A stretch of 64,000 nt of DNA, from NCBI GenBank assembly GCA_001436895.1, contig JQAY01000012.1, positions 4,953-68,952 on the forward strand. Reading direction: 5' to 3'. Both the position numbers and the translations under genes were made by a program. The stretch comes from Weissella confusa. GTDB lineage: Bacteria; Bacillota; Bacilli; Lactobacillales; Lactobacillaceae. The notes beneath the pieces are model-generated. The model was given only the letters and a program-made list of their open reading frames with translations, made no database searches and had not been told where the DNA came from. Below, piece by piece: positions 1 to 8,480 of this stretch (within the stretch, counting starts at the first letter, position 1; each line of letters begins with the position of its first letter).

Positions 1-257
1 TAATCATCCTTACTTTTCTCCATAAAGTCAAATTTTTATTCTTTTTTGCATACTCCCTTATATATTTTAACATGTAAAACGCTTTTCACCATCTGACATG
101 ACCCACGCCTGTCATTGTTTTCTAAGATAAAAAGCATAAAAAATGACCAGACTCCATTTGTCATATACACATACGAAACATGGAGCATGGTCAATCTTTA
201 CCTTTTAATTTTGAAAAGCTGCATAAAGCTTCACACTTCCACTGCTAATCCAAGGTT
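1..257. other. AT-rich stretch without a supported gene
   Basis: This is the region downstream of the GIY-YIG helicase gene. The open frame crossing it on the plus strand is antisense to that gene and has no ribosome binding site. A weak minus-strand hairpin (AAGCT/AGCTT arms near 216-231) followed by a short T-rich run could be the terminator of the upstream gene. Nothing else is seen. Confidence 0.4.
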
Positions 258-1949
258 CTACTTCCCCAGCAAACGAGACCGTAACTCATCATCAACAGCA
301 TATATATACAATCCACGAACAGCGCGTGTCATCAATACATTTAGAGCATCGCGTAAATGTTTTTCAGTACCTGCAGAACCAATCTTTCTATTAAACGCAG
401 CCCAGAAAGATTTGTTCTCATCATCGTCGATTACAATATGCCCATCTCGATACTTTATTGAGGGTCCCAGAATTACGTCTGCATAATTTAAATCGAATCC
501 TTGTATTGTAAATGTCGATCCAACTTCAACAATTGTTTCCGGGTCTTCAGCCCATGTTATTTTTTTCTTTTCCTTGACGGCGGTATAGTTCCATGGAATT
601 GACAAACCATCGACCTCTACAAACCATTCGCCATCCTTGTCCCATTCCCAGTCGTAGGTAGCTAACATTCGTGATAATCCGAATTTATCATTTTTAGATT
701 TAATCTCATCAAACATGTCCACTACATTTGAAAATGCCTTAATTTCATAATTCGTTGAGCCAGGAATTTCACGCAGTTCGCCATTCACAAATTCATCAAT
801 CCATTTTTTATCTTCAGCATCTATTTCCATTCGCATCTGAGTTGTCAGTTCATGACGCGTAGTAGCTTGCTGACGTAATTTTTTGACTGCCTCTTCATCC
901 CATGACTGATCAGCTCTCAAAATTTGATTTGGGTCAAATATTGCAATTGTCGTTTTCGCAACGCTTTGAATTGCTGAGATTTGCTCTGTAGCATTAAAGA
1001 AATTTTGTAGTTTGTGTGTCCAAGCACCTTTGTTTGGTTGCGTCATAACAAGGTGCGCTTCGTCAATCAACACAACATCAAACTCATCACCATGGTTCAT
1101 TACTCGATTCAAAAGCTGAGTAGGCGTACCGACAATGAAATCAGGTGTACCAAAATTCGTTTTTAATTTGTCAACTAAGTTGCTGTACACCTTTACTTGT
1201 TCCTTATGGTTCACCACTAGAGCAACCTTCAATTTCTGACTCAACTGTGCTCTTTCAGCAAACTCTCGCGAAGCCAAATCATAAAACAACCTGCTAAGCA
1301 ACACCGTTTTCCCAGTTCCAGCTGCACCCTCCACAAGAATAAGCTGACCTGTTGCTTTATTTGTAACTTGTCCAGCAACCGTACTTAAAATTAGGTCTTT
1401 CGTCTTTTCTTGCTCCTCATTTAGGCTCTTAAACGGAGAGGACTTAAAAATTGCACGAGTTGCCACATCTGAAAATTTTGGAAAGAGCTTGGGATCTCTC
1501 TTATTCAGTTCATCGATTGTTAATCGAAAAACCTCGTCTGTCTTATCCTTACCACTGTAATTAAGAGACTGATCATTTCCTCGGGCGTTTAATAGTTCTA
1601 TGTCGAACACATCAGGTGCCCCAATTAGATATTCAATCATCCTATTTTCAATGTCTAATGTCATTGATTTTTGAAACAATAGATTACCAATGATATACAT
1701 GTCGGCATCATCCATCTCATTTACCTTATCGGTTGATTTTTGTAAATGTTGCTCAGTTCGTTGGATAACGTCATTCGTTTCTCCGACGTACACGCGATAG
1801 CTTGACTTTTTCTTATAATCTTGATTAATTACATAAACCGTTGGCTGATTCAAAATTACATCGCGTTCAGTTGCATCAAGATCTTTTCGAAGATTACGGA
1901 TTCCTTGTTCGCTATAATTTATAGATTTAATGACAGGCTTTTCCATCAT
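258..1949 (-). CDS. GIY-YIG nuclease domain fused to DUF2075-type helicase ATPase
   Basis: The 563-residue protein has two recognisable parts. Residues about 37-125 look like a GIY-YIG nuclease fold: VYVI at 38-41, YVGET at 54-58, an Arg-x3-His pair near 64-68, a Glu near 101 in an IENRMIEYL context and an Asn near 121. Residues about 175-563 are a superfamily 1-like P-loop ATPase of the DUF2075 type. Its Walker A is GAAGTGKT at 208-215, its Walker B is DVVLIDEAH at 291-299, and a GSTFTIQG/LMTRAVRGLYIY block near the C-terminus matches late helicase motifs. In known families this pairing marks nucleic-acid remodelling or cleaving enzymes found in defence islands. The role here is inferred. 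The gene follows a second DUF2075-like ATPase on the same strand, but a terminator hairpin lies between them, so it probably has its own promoter. ATGATG at the start follows a GGGAAG site. Confidence 0.8.
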   Translation of the reverse strand: MMEKPVIKSINYSEQGIRNLRKDLDATERDVILNQPTVYVINQDYKKKSSYRVYVGETNDVIQRTEQHLQKSTDKVNEMDDADMYIIGNLLFQKSMTLDIENRMIEYLIGAPDVFDIELLNARGNDQSLNYSGKDKTDEVFRLTIDELNKRDPKLFPKFSDVATRAIFKSSPFKSLNEEQEKTKDLILSTVAGQVTNKATGQLILVEGAAGTGKTVLLSRLFYDLASREFAERAQLSQKLKVALVVNHKEQVKVYSNLVDKLKTNFGTPDFIVGTPTQLLNRVMNHGDEFDVVLIDEAHLVMTQPNKGAWTHKLQNFFNATEQISAIQSVAKTTIAIFDPNQILRADQSWDEEAVKKLRQQATTRHELTTQMRMEIDAEDKKWIDEFVNGELREIPGSTNYEIKAFSNVVDMFDEIKSKNDKFGLSRMLATYDWEWDKDGEWFVEVDGLSIPWNYTAVKEKKKITWAEDPETIVEVGSTFTIQGFDLNYADVILGPSIKYRDGHIVIDDDENKSFWAAFNRKIGSAGTEKHLRDALNVLMTRAVRGLYIYAVDDELRSRLLGK

Positions 1950-1989
1950 ACATACTTCCCAAGTTCAATTTGTCATACAATATTATAGC

Positions 1990-2021
1990 AAAAAGGCAGA
2001 AAGTTATTTAAACTCTCTGCC
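1990..2021 (-). terminator. Terminator after the PD-(D/E)XK helicase gene
   Basis: On the minus strand a hairpin with 11-base arms and one mismatch (GGCAGAGAGTT/AACTTTCTGCC) is followed by TTTTT. It lies just after the stop codon of the upstream gene. Confidence 0.75.
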
Positions 2022-2042
2022 AAATTATCGCTTACTCTAAAT

Positions 2043-3659
2043 CTAATCTATTTGCTTTGCTAACTGTTCCTTCATATCCAAATTTTCTTTAGCTAGCTGT
2101 TTATTTTCTAACACTAGGGCCGCCATTTTATCTTCTTTTTCTTTATACCTATCTCTATTAGATGTTAGTAGCTGTTGAAGCGTGATGTACAATTCTTTAT
2201 TTGCTGTAACCACAATCTCAATCGTTTTTGTAGCTCGTGTAATAGCTTGATAAAGCATTTTTATAGCATCATACGGATACCCCTCAATGTTATATTGTAA
2301 AATACCATTGTCATCGTAGTTGACTTTGTCGTCCAATACAATCAACACATTTTCAAACTCTTGTCCGATAACATCTTTTACATTTGTCGACTCAGCTATC
2401 TTTTTGTTACCTGTCGTCCTGTTAAAGAAATGGCTACGGAAAACATCCGGTTCCAATACTGTAACCCCGAATAACTCTTTTTGCATTTTAAGATAGCCCT
2501 TATAGTTCTGTTCAGGTCTAAAATAGGTTAGCTTAACAGAGGGGTAGTCAAGCAGTGCGGCATGTTTAGCGTGTAAGTTGAACATCTTTTTTATGAAACT
2601 GATAAATTCCGGTTTAGAACGAACAGAATTAGGCAACTTTGTTACACTAGCGGTCTTAACTTCATCCAACTGCGATTCAACATTCCTGTTCGCTTCATCA
2701 GGGTGAACTACCTGATTTTGATCTATGCTGAAAATACGTAGTGTGTCAGCTGGCATTGCTAACGCAGCGTCTATTACGCCTTGTGTAATTCTCTGACTTT
2801 CATCAAATACAAATGCATCAAACTCGCCAAGTTGGCTTAAGTCACCTATATTGTAGTACCAAAAAAGTTCAAATCCCAATAGTTCGGCAAGACGCTTTTG
2901 CCCGTTGCCAGGTTTAGCCCCCATAATCAAAGCAACCTTAAGCCCGCTGTTTACCAACTCCTTTATAATGTCGATAATCACAAGAGATTTTCCAGCACCA
3001 GGTCCCCCCTTGATAACATGAATACCCTTGAGATTGCTTAGAATAGTAGCCTTGACTCTTTCTTGTTTTCCGCTCAACTCGTAAAACGAGTTCATAAATT
3101 TTTCTGGTTGAGTATATGGTGAAACCAAAAAATCTGACGGTTCCATTTCCAACAAAGGCGCAACAGTATCTGTTCCCTTTGGAATGTTAGTCACCAAATC
3201 ATCATTTGTAACCGCAACGAGCGTTTTAGTGGCTGGTTCGAAACGATAAAGTACATTCAAATCGTTCCTATATGAGTACACCCAAACTTTTGAGTATTGC
3301 ATTTTTAAAAATCTATAGTGGTCAACAGCTTGGCTCAGAGTATCTTTTTCAGGCTCCTGCTCCTTAAACTCAATATTTATAATTTCGTCATCTAAAGGCT
3401 TTAATAAGTCAAATTGTGTATCTGCGTTGTTATTTAACTGAACTCCAAGATAAAAGCCCGCGGCTTGGTCCCATTTAAGACCTGAAAGTTGTGAAATAAG
3501 GCCTTTATAACTTAAGAGTTCACGCGTATCAATTTTAAGTCGATCCCGCTCAAAATTATATCCGAAATCATGAATTTTCAGCCAACTTTCCATCACTTCA
3601 TTTTCCGCTTCAAAAATAGACCACAGCTCAACTAAATTAACAGGTATTTGCATTGACAT
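2043..3659 (-). CDS. PD-(D/E)XK-like nuclease domain fused to DUF2075-type helicase ATPase
   Basis: The N-terminal 180 residues contain FDLL at 83-86 followed by INIEFKE at 95-101 and a Gln-x4-Tyr pair (SQAVDHY, 109-115). This spacing fits the D...E-x-K plus Q-Y pattern of PD-(D/E)XK nucleases. From about residue 195 the protein is a helicase-type ATPase. Walker A is GGPGAGKS (218-225), Walker B is DAFVFDESQ (281-289), and GQEFENVLIVLD and LYQAITRATK match motifs V and VI. The last 35 residues are charged and predicted to form a coiled coil. It lies directly upstream of a second nuclease-ATPase with a different nuclease fold. The start is set by AAGGAG eight bases before ATG. Function in phage defence or DNA repair is inferred, and the nuclease domain is my assignment from motif spacing only. 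Confidence 0.7.
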   Translation of the reverse strand: MSMQIPVNLVELWSIFEAENEVMESWLKIHDFGYNFERDRLKIDTRELLSYKGLISQLSGLKWDQAAGFYLGVQLNNNADTQFDLLKPLDDEIINIEFKEQEPEKDTLSQAVDHYRFLKMQYSKVWVYSYRNDLNVLYRFEPATKTLVAVTNDDLVTNIPKGTDTVAPLLEMEPSDFLVSPYTQPEKFMNSFYELSGKQERVKATILSNLKGIHVIKGGPGAGKSLVIIDIIKELVNSGLKVALIMGAKPGNGQKRLAELLGFELFWYYNIGDLSQLGEFDAFVFDESQRITQGVIDAALAMPADTLRIFSIDQNQVVHPDEANRNVESQLDEVKTASVTKLPNSVRSKPEFISFIKKMFNLHAKHAALLDYPSVKLTYFRPEQNYKGYLKMQKELFGVTVLEPDVFRSHFFNRTTGNKKIAESTNVKDVIGQEFENVLIVLDDKVNYDDNGILQYNIEGYPYDAIKMLYQAITRATKTIEIVVTANKELYITLQQLLTSNRDRYKEKEDKMAALVLENKQLAKENLDMKEQLAKQID

Positions 3660-4026
3660 TAAAATGCTCCTTAATCATTCTCGACATTTTGTCGCTTTAT
3701 ATATAACAGTACAGGCTATCATCATTTCGTATTCCTTAATCGCAATCGTTTAATACATAAACACCTAGCCATCATTAGGATTTTATATCAATTAACAATT
3801 AAAAAATATATAATCCTCCTTAAAGAATGTAAAACAAATGAAAACTCCAAAACACTAAAGCGAATTCAAAATAGCATCCGATTTTTCACCCGTTGAGCAA
3901 ATATTTTAGTCTACCGAACAGTATTGTTGGGGTGATCGTCACACTCATATCCAATGTAAGCGTAACATTTCTAACAACTAAATTCGTTGCACACCACACA
4001 ATTCTAGTGAACTGTTCGCAACTTAT
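3660..4026. promoter_or_regulatory. AT-rich intergenic region with promoter of the helicase gene and a palindrome
   Basis: No gene is supported here. On the minus strand TATATA-like sequence near 3700 may be the -10 region of the downstream helicase gene. Between it and the ribosome binding site lies a perfect CGACA-AAA-TGTCG palindrome (3684-3696), a possible operator. The remainder (3720-4026) is AT-rich and without recognisable structure. Confidence 0.35.
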
Positions 4027-4962
4027 TTATTTCTTGGTATCAAAACGAGATTCACTGTCAATCACCGCAAATTCTTGTAGCAATTCCATGACAGGTTGCC
4101 TCAACTTTTCCCGATTCATAACCTTCGTAGAAATCCCCTTATGCGCTTCCATATGCCACAACACTGTTTCGGTAATGTTGTTAGACTCACCATAGAACGC
4201 CAACGCGATTATTGCTCCAACAGACGGATGGCCAGGCATATGCGCAATCCCAGTAGTTTCATCTACTGATTTAGTTATGCCCTTACCTAAATCGTGGAAC
4301 ATCGCAATCTGACGCAGTTCATCAGTTGGCGATGCCTTAATTGTCATATCGATGTGCTCTTTTATCGATTCCAGATGATGTGGATTATCATGACCTTGGT
4401 AATCAAGCTTAACCTCTTCTGCTAGTGGCGTCACCAACAGTTGAGCGAACAGTTCATCTACGGATTGACTGGCAGTCACCTTGTCATGGGCTACTTTGTT
4501 GAAAATATCAGACTGAACAATCACTTCATCAGTATCTACACCAATTCGAGATGGTTGAAAACTGATGTACTGCGCTTTAACAGACTTTGGCGACAAACCG
4601 TTTTCGTCATCAATCACCTCAGAATATGATCGAATAAAGAAATGCGTCGTAACTTGTGCCACACCATACTTCGGTTCTTTATAGCGGTTATACAGGCCAC
4701 GCCGGCGTGATCGCGTTAAGTTGCTGTCCAACAACACAAACATGCCATCTTCATTTTGCAGAATTGCCGTGTCCAATAAATTGTAGATACGATTATACAC
4801 CGTAACATCCTGGGAGTGCGTTGTATCAAGCGTCCCATACTGGTTGAGTCGCTCCTGAAAAGCATCAAATACGTAAATAGTTGAATTGTCACGTTGTAGT
4901 TGTTCAACAAACGTGGTCATCTCAGAATTCAGCAACCCAGCCGTTAAAATGAGTCGTTTCAT
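4027..4962 (-). CDS. HD-domain phosphohydrolase with a degenerate kinase-like N-terminal domain
   Basis: The 311-residue protein starts at the ATG behind AAAGGAGG; an upstream in-frame ATG overlaps that site and is not used. The N-terminus (LILTAGLLNSEMTTF, residues 4-18) matches the P-loop strand-turn-helix of polynucleotide-kinase-like proteins. The GxxGxGK[ST] residues are replaced by LLNSEMT, so ATP binding is unlikely. A later VLLDS-NLTRSRRRGLYNRYK block (77-95) keeps the Walker-B/lid pattern of that family. The C-terminal half is an HD domain: His196 in HHLESIKEH, His223-Asp224, His245 in GHPSVGA and His270. Such kinase plus HD proteins process nucleotides or RNA ends. Here only the HD half looks catalytic. 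The substrate cannot be told. Confidence 0.7.
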   Translation of the reverse strand: MKRLILTAGLLNSEMTTFVEQLQRDNSTIYVFDAFQERLNQYGTLDTTHSQDVTVYNRIYNLLDTAILQNEDGMFVLLDSNLTRSRRRGLYNRYKEPKYGVAQVTTHFFIRSYSEVIDDENGLSPKSVKAQYISFQPSRIGVDTDEVIVQSDIFNKVAHDKVTASQSVDELFAQLLVTPLAEEVKLDYQGHDNPHHLESIKEHIDMTIKASPTDELRQIAMFHDLGKGITKSVDETTGIAHMPGHPSVGAIIALAFYGESNNITETVLWHMEAHKGISTKVMNREKLRQPVMELLQEFAVIDSESRFDTKK

Positions 4963-5010
4963 GACACCACCTCCTTTAAAAGACATCTTCTGTGTATAAC
5001 CTTAGTTACC

Positions 5011-5912
5011 TCACATCGTTAAAACTAGCTTACCATGCACGCCACCGTTTTGTAGACGTTCATAATCCAAACGAACATTATCAGCGCTCAATGGCAACTC
5101 ACTATCCACAACCGCCACAAAGCGACCACTACTCAAACCATCCAACAACGTTTGTACCGTCTCACCAGTTGGTTGATTGAAGAAGTGCACAAAGCGTGGA
5201 TCACGGTGTGAACGTGCAACAATTGATAGCACATGGCCGTCAGACTTAGTTGCTGCAAATGAATCTGCTAGCACCTTTTCCGACCCGACCGTATCATACA
5301 CAGCATCATAAACTGCACCATTTGCGGTAATATCATCCGTCTTGTAATCAAACATCGTCACTTGTGGGAACTTTTCACGCAAGAAATCCAATCCCCAACC
5401 GTGAGCCGTTGCGCTGACTTTCGCACCAGCATCCAATGCTGTTTGCACGCCATCAAGCCAACGGAACCGGCGCCACCTTGCACAAGGACATTTTGACCGG
5501 CCTTAACTTGCAAACCGCGGACGATACCAGAGTAACCAGTTTGACCACCAAGCACGACAGAAACCGCACTCGCGTAAGTCACATCATCAGGAATGTGGGC
5601 TGCCAAGCGAATAGGTACTAGTACTTCTTCCGCATACGTTTCACCACCACGGACATTGGCAGCAACACGGTCGCCAACCTTGAAATCATGCACATTGCGT
5701 CCAACTGCAACGACTTCACCCGCAACTGATGACCCAAGAATCAGTGGTGCGCTACCACCACGGCTACCGCTACCAATCTTAATATCAATCGGATCAACCG
5801 CCACCGCATGTGTCTTAACCAAGATGGCATCTGACGTCACCTTCAAATCAGGAACCGTTTCATCTGTTAGTGATGCAAAATCACCAAGCTTCTTTAGAAC
5901 AACTGCCTTCAT
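5011..5912 (-). pseudogene. Zinc-independent MDR quinone oxidoreductase, frameshifted
   Basis: Two overlapping frames together encode one medium-chain NAD(P)H:quinone oxidoreductase of about 300 residues. The first part runs from MKAVVLKK through the catalytic-domain block GSSVAGEVVAVG to the Rossmann motif VQGGAGSVGLMA. The reading frame then slips, and the family sequence resumes in another frame as VQTALDAGAKVSATAHGWG up to the end. Adding one base between positions 5448 and 5449 restores an uninterrupted protein. No zinc-ligand cluster is seen, as expected for the quinone oxidoreductase branch. Either the strain has lost the gene recently, since the rest is fully conserved, or the sequence has a one-base error. 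Transcription would be away from the XRE gene at 6042. Confidence 0.8.
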
Positions 5913-6041
5913 TTTTCTTGCCTTCTTTTCTTATTTACGTCAAGCCTAACACTATTTCGGATAAGTAGCGTAAAAACGTGTCCTGACTAGCACCGCGACG
6001 ATATTTGTTGCATAATTAGATCAACGGAGGAAGTTGTTACC

Positions 6042-6413
6042 ATGGCAAACTTTTCATCAATCACATTTGACCGGATTAAGGAGATTGCAGACAAGCAAGG
6101 TTATTCGTTGCGTACGATTAACCACGCTGCAATGCTCGGTCACAACACTATCTACGGTTGGAAGTTCAAGGAGCCGACCGTCAATCACGTTGAAGCAGTC
6201 GCTAATGTTCTCGGCGTTTCAGTTAACTACCTCCTAGGTAATACTGATAACCCAGACAACAGTGTTGAAACGCTACCACTAGCCTTTGTGGATTTGGATA
6301 CCGATTTAGAAGCGATTGTGTCGCTAATTGAGTCGGCGAACCTTTCAAAGTTGCAGCTACAAACACTAAAAGAAAAAATCGCCGAGGATATCTCGACGAT
6401 TCAGGATAAGTAA
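6042..6413 (+). CDS. XRE-family DNA-binding protein
   Basis: The 123-residue protein has a Cro/CI-type helix-turn-helix over residues about 8-65. The helices IKEIADKQGYSLRTINHAAML and TIYGWKFKEPTVNHVEAVANVLGVSVNYLLGN show the typical pattern. The C-terminal 55 residues are helical and acidic, without an enzymatic domain. The start follows GGAGG by ten bases. The gene is monocistronic with its own terminator and is divergent from the oxidoreductase pseudogene, so it may regulate that gene or itself. No target can be proven. Confidence 0.85.
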   Translation: MANFSSITFDRIKEIADKQGYSLRTINHAAMLGHNTIYGWKFKEPTVNHVEAVANVLGVSVNYLLGNTDNPDNSVETLPLAFVDLDTDLEAIVSLIESANLSKLQLQTLKEKIAEDISTIQDK

Positions 6414-6415
6414 TG

Positions 6416-6443
6416 ACGGCGATGGTGACATCGTCGTTTTTTT
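6416..6443 (+). terminator. Terminator of the XRE gene
   Basis: ACGGCGAT/ATCGTCGT arms (one G-U pair) are followed by seven T residues, immediately after the stop codon. Confidence 0.85.
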
Positions 6444-6458
6444 ATATCTAACTAGCTA

Positions 6459-6617
6459 CTAGAAAAACAAATCTGCAAAAGTCATGGCAATCGCACCAAA
6501 GAACGATTGCGTCTTATTCAGAGATTTTGCAGCATGCTTTCGATAAATAATGTAGTTACCCACAAATAGTGCAATTGCCACAATGCCAATAAATATATAA
6601 ACTGCTGTCATACTCAT
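6459..6617 (-). CDS. Small single-span membrane protein (52 residues)
   Basis: A 52-codon frame runs from ATG-AGT-ATG at 6617 to TAG. The product begins MSMTAVYIFIGIVAIALFVG, a clear single membrane segment, followed by NYIIYRKHAAKSLNK and a hydrophobic amphipathic tail ending in FADLFF. GAGGGG lies four bases before the ATG. It sits alone between the XRE gene and an extracytoplasmic protein gene. Homologues of this size are common orphan membrane peptides in lactic acid bacteria. I recognise no family. Confidence 0.6.
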   Translation of the reverse strand: MSMTAVYIFIGIVAIALFVGNYIIYRKHAAKSLNKTQSFFGAIAMTFADLFF

Positions 6618-6720
6618 ATCCCCTCATAACCATCACTGACCAATTATTAGTTTAATTGTATGCCCATTAAATATGTGACGCAAATCAATATTTTTCAGGA
6701 ATCGCTGATTTCATATAACT

Positions 6721-6749
6721 AAAAAAATCGCCAAGAAAAAACTTGGCGA
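6721..6749 (-). terminator. Terminator of the Ser-rich extracytoplasmic protein gene
   Basis: On the minus strand an 8-bp perfect stem (TCGCCAAG/CTTGGCGA) is followed by seven T residues, 13 bases after the stop codon. Confidence 0.9.
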
Positions 6750-6761
6750 CCCTTCTAGTTA

Positions 6762-7529
6762 TTAATAATTAAACGACTCACTCACCTTGTCCGCTTGATA
6801 GCCCACGACACGGTTCAACTCAGCCTTCGCCGCTTCATCCTGCGTCACTTGTACAACGACGTCATTTTCTGAAGCATGTTCATCCCCATACAACGGCGCC
6901 AAACTGCTTGCACCTTGAGCCAGCTTGAACTCATAAATATTCCCATCGTTAGCTACGATGTACATATCCATTGAATGATCCGCCGTATCGGCAACATGAC
7001 CATAGTTTGCACCAAGGGTAAATTTCACGGTTTGCGCAGGTTGGTAGCCGACGGTGCCGTCATAATTCTGCTTGCCGCTTGAATCCTGAACAGGATAAGC
7101 ATCCCAGACATAGAAACCAAAGATTCCCTCAGCTTGCAATCCACGACCGGCGTTTGTTCCATTGATATACAACGGCCCGTTTACAGTCTGGTAATACACA
7201 GAATCTGTATCATTAGCATCGGGCAGATCAACCTGCAGATTCAGTGCTGAACCAGCAAGTCGCATCTTTTCGGCTTGATCACCGACCCACTTTGCGAACT
7301 CATCCGTTTGGGCGCCTGACAACGTCAACGCCTTTGGAATTGCCACCGTTTCTGATGTTGCTGACGACGACTTTGATGACTTATGACTAGATGACTTCGA
7401 ACTGGCTACTGATGAGCTAGTTGGCTTATCCTTCACCAATGTTTGGTTGTAATCTCGACCTAGTAAAAACGCTACTGCGCCAAGCACAAACGCGGCGATT
7501 AGTACTAAAAATAAAATCCATTTCTTCAT
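6762..7529 (-). CDS. Membrane-anchored extracytoplasmic protein with Ser-rich linker
   Basis: The 255-residue protein begins MKKWILFLVLIAAFVLGAVAF, an uncleaved signal anchor without a lipobox Cys. A Ser/Lys-rich low-complexity linker follows (about residues 35-65, repeated SSSK-like units), and then a globular domain of about 190 residues that should lie outside the membrane. I do not recognise the domain; it has no obvious catalytic motif. The second of two in-frame ATGs is chosen because AGAGAGG lies nine bases before it. Upstream (7552-7604) is a 50-bp sequence that is repeated near 8767, and it probably includes the promoter or operator. Confidence 0.7.
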   Translation of the reverse strand: MKKWILFLVLIAAFVLGAVAFLLGRDYNQTLVKDKPTSSSVASSKSSSHKSSKSSSATSETVAIPKALTLSGAQTDEFAKWVGDQAEKMRLAGSALNLQVDLPDANDTDSVYYQTVNGPLYINGTNAGRGLQAEGIFGFYVWDAYPVQDSSGKQNYDGTVGYQPAQTVKFTLGANYGHVADTADHSMDMYIVANDGNIYEFKLAQGASSLAPLYGDEHASENDVVVQVTQDEAAKAELNRVVGYQADKVSESFNY

Positions 7530-7551
7530 AGCTCGCATCCTCTCTGTATAG

Positions 7552-7604
7552 ATGTTTGTAACCTAATTTTAGAGCATGCGACCTGAAATTACGTGACACA
7601 AGTC
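7552..7604 (-). repeat. Repeat copy A, upstream of the Ser-rich protein gene
   Basis: This stretch matches 8767-8821 at all but a few positions; the core TTTTAGAGCATGCGA, then CTGAAATTACGTG and CACAAGTC are shared. It lies in the presumed promoter region of the minus-strand gene starting at 7529, so it may hold a regulator site. Confidence 0.7.
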
Positions 7605-7627
7605 CTGAAAACGCCTTGTACCAGTAA

Positions 7628-7661
7628 AGAAAAAGAGCAAGTCCAAATTGAACCCACTCTT
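7628..7661 (-). terminator. Terminator of the FxLYD-like protein gene
   Basis: A 12-bp minus-strand hairpin rich in G-U pairs (arms at 7633-7644 and 7650-7661) is followed by TTTTTCTTT. Confidence 0.6.
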
Positions 7662-7676
7662 ATAAAATGTTGAATT

Positions 7677-8480
7677 TTAGTCTTCTACTGCCCAAGAAAC
7701 CTTTAGTTCCATTGATGCAAAATCTTCATCGGTCGAGAACTCAAAACGAGCCTTGCTACCTTGCTTCCAGTTTGAAACATTGGCGTAGGCAGTGTTCAAA
7801 TTAACCCCATCGGCGTCAAGAAGTGTAACTTCCACATCAAAATAGTCAAAGTCAACATTTGATGTATTTTCCAAAACAGCTTCGTAATCGCGGTAGTCTG
7901 AGTACTCGTTATCGCTTGGAAGTTGCTGGAAATTAAGAGCATCCTTAAGCGCCTTGACCTGTTCCTCGGTTTGCTGATCCTTCTTTACATCCTTACCGTT
8001 AGACAAAATACCATCCAAATCTCCTTGGTATTTATCAGAAACCGTTAGTCCGTAATCCTTAACCAACGTTGAGATGATAACAGTACGCTTGTTATATGCC
8101 TCATTAAACTTTTCAATTGTGGTTGAACCGTCCGCACCAGTAACCGTCTTCTTTTGTACCTTCAAAGTATTAATATATGAAACTGCCAATTCTTGCAACT
8201 TAGTGCTCTTGAAGTTTGCCGTACTATACTTTGAAATCGAATCCAATTCCTTCTGAATTCCCTTCTTAACTACCGCGTCCGTTTCTGATTGCGTTGCGTC
8301 CTTATCTTTATCGTTGGCATTAATCAACTCCCAACGTGCTTCCAACCCTTTACCAACAGCCTTAACAAACGCGTCATCAGCATACTTTGGTGTCTTGTTG
8401 GCGTTGTATGCAAACACACCACCAACAACCGCAATTACCGCCACCACGGCAATAATAATACCTACTACTTTACCCTTCAT
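7677..8480 (-). CDS. Membrane-anchored protein with C-terminal FxLYD-like domain
   Basis: The 267-residue protein starts MKGKVVGIIIAVVAVIAVVGGVF, one N-terminal membrane span with no lipobox. The middle (residues about 35-190) is helical and charged. The last 75 residues contain a beta-rich block, EAVLENTSNVDFDYFDVEVTL then WKQGSKARFEFS. This resembles the FxLYD immunoglobulin-like domain of Gram-positive surface proteins. AAGGAG lies seven bases before the ATG. A TATAAT box at 8599-8604 (minus strand) suggests a leader of about 110 bases. Function unknown. Confidence 0.65.
   Translation of the reverse strand: MKGKVVGIIIAVVAVIAVVGGVFAYNANKTPKYADDAFVKAVGKGLEARWELINANDKDKDATQSETDAVVKKGIQKELDSISKYSTANFKSTKLQELAVSYINTLKVQKKTVTGADGSTTIEKFNEAYNKRTVIISTLVKDYGLTVSDKYQGDLDGILSNGKDVKKDQQTEEQVKALKDALNFQQLPSDNEYSDYRDYEAVLENTSNVDFDYFDVEVTLLDADGVNLNTAYANVSNWKQGSKARFEFSTDEDFASMELKVSWAVED

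Noticed and set aside
3893-4195. Plus-strand open frame of 100 codons
   Set aside because: It is largely antisense to the HD protein gene, has no ribosome binding site and encodes no recognisable sequence.
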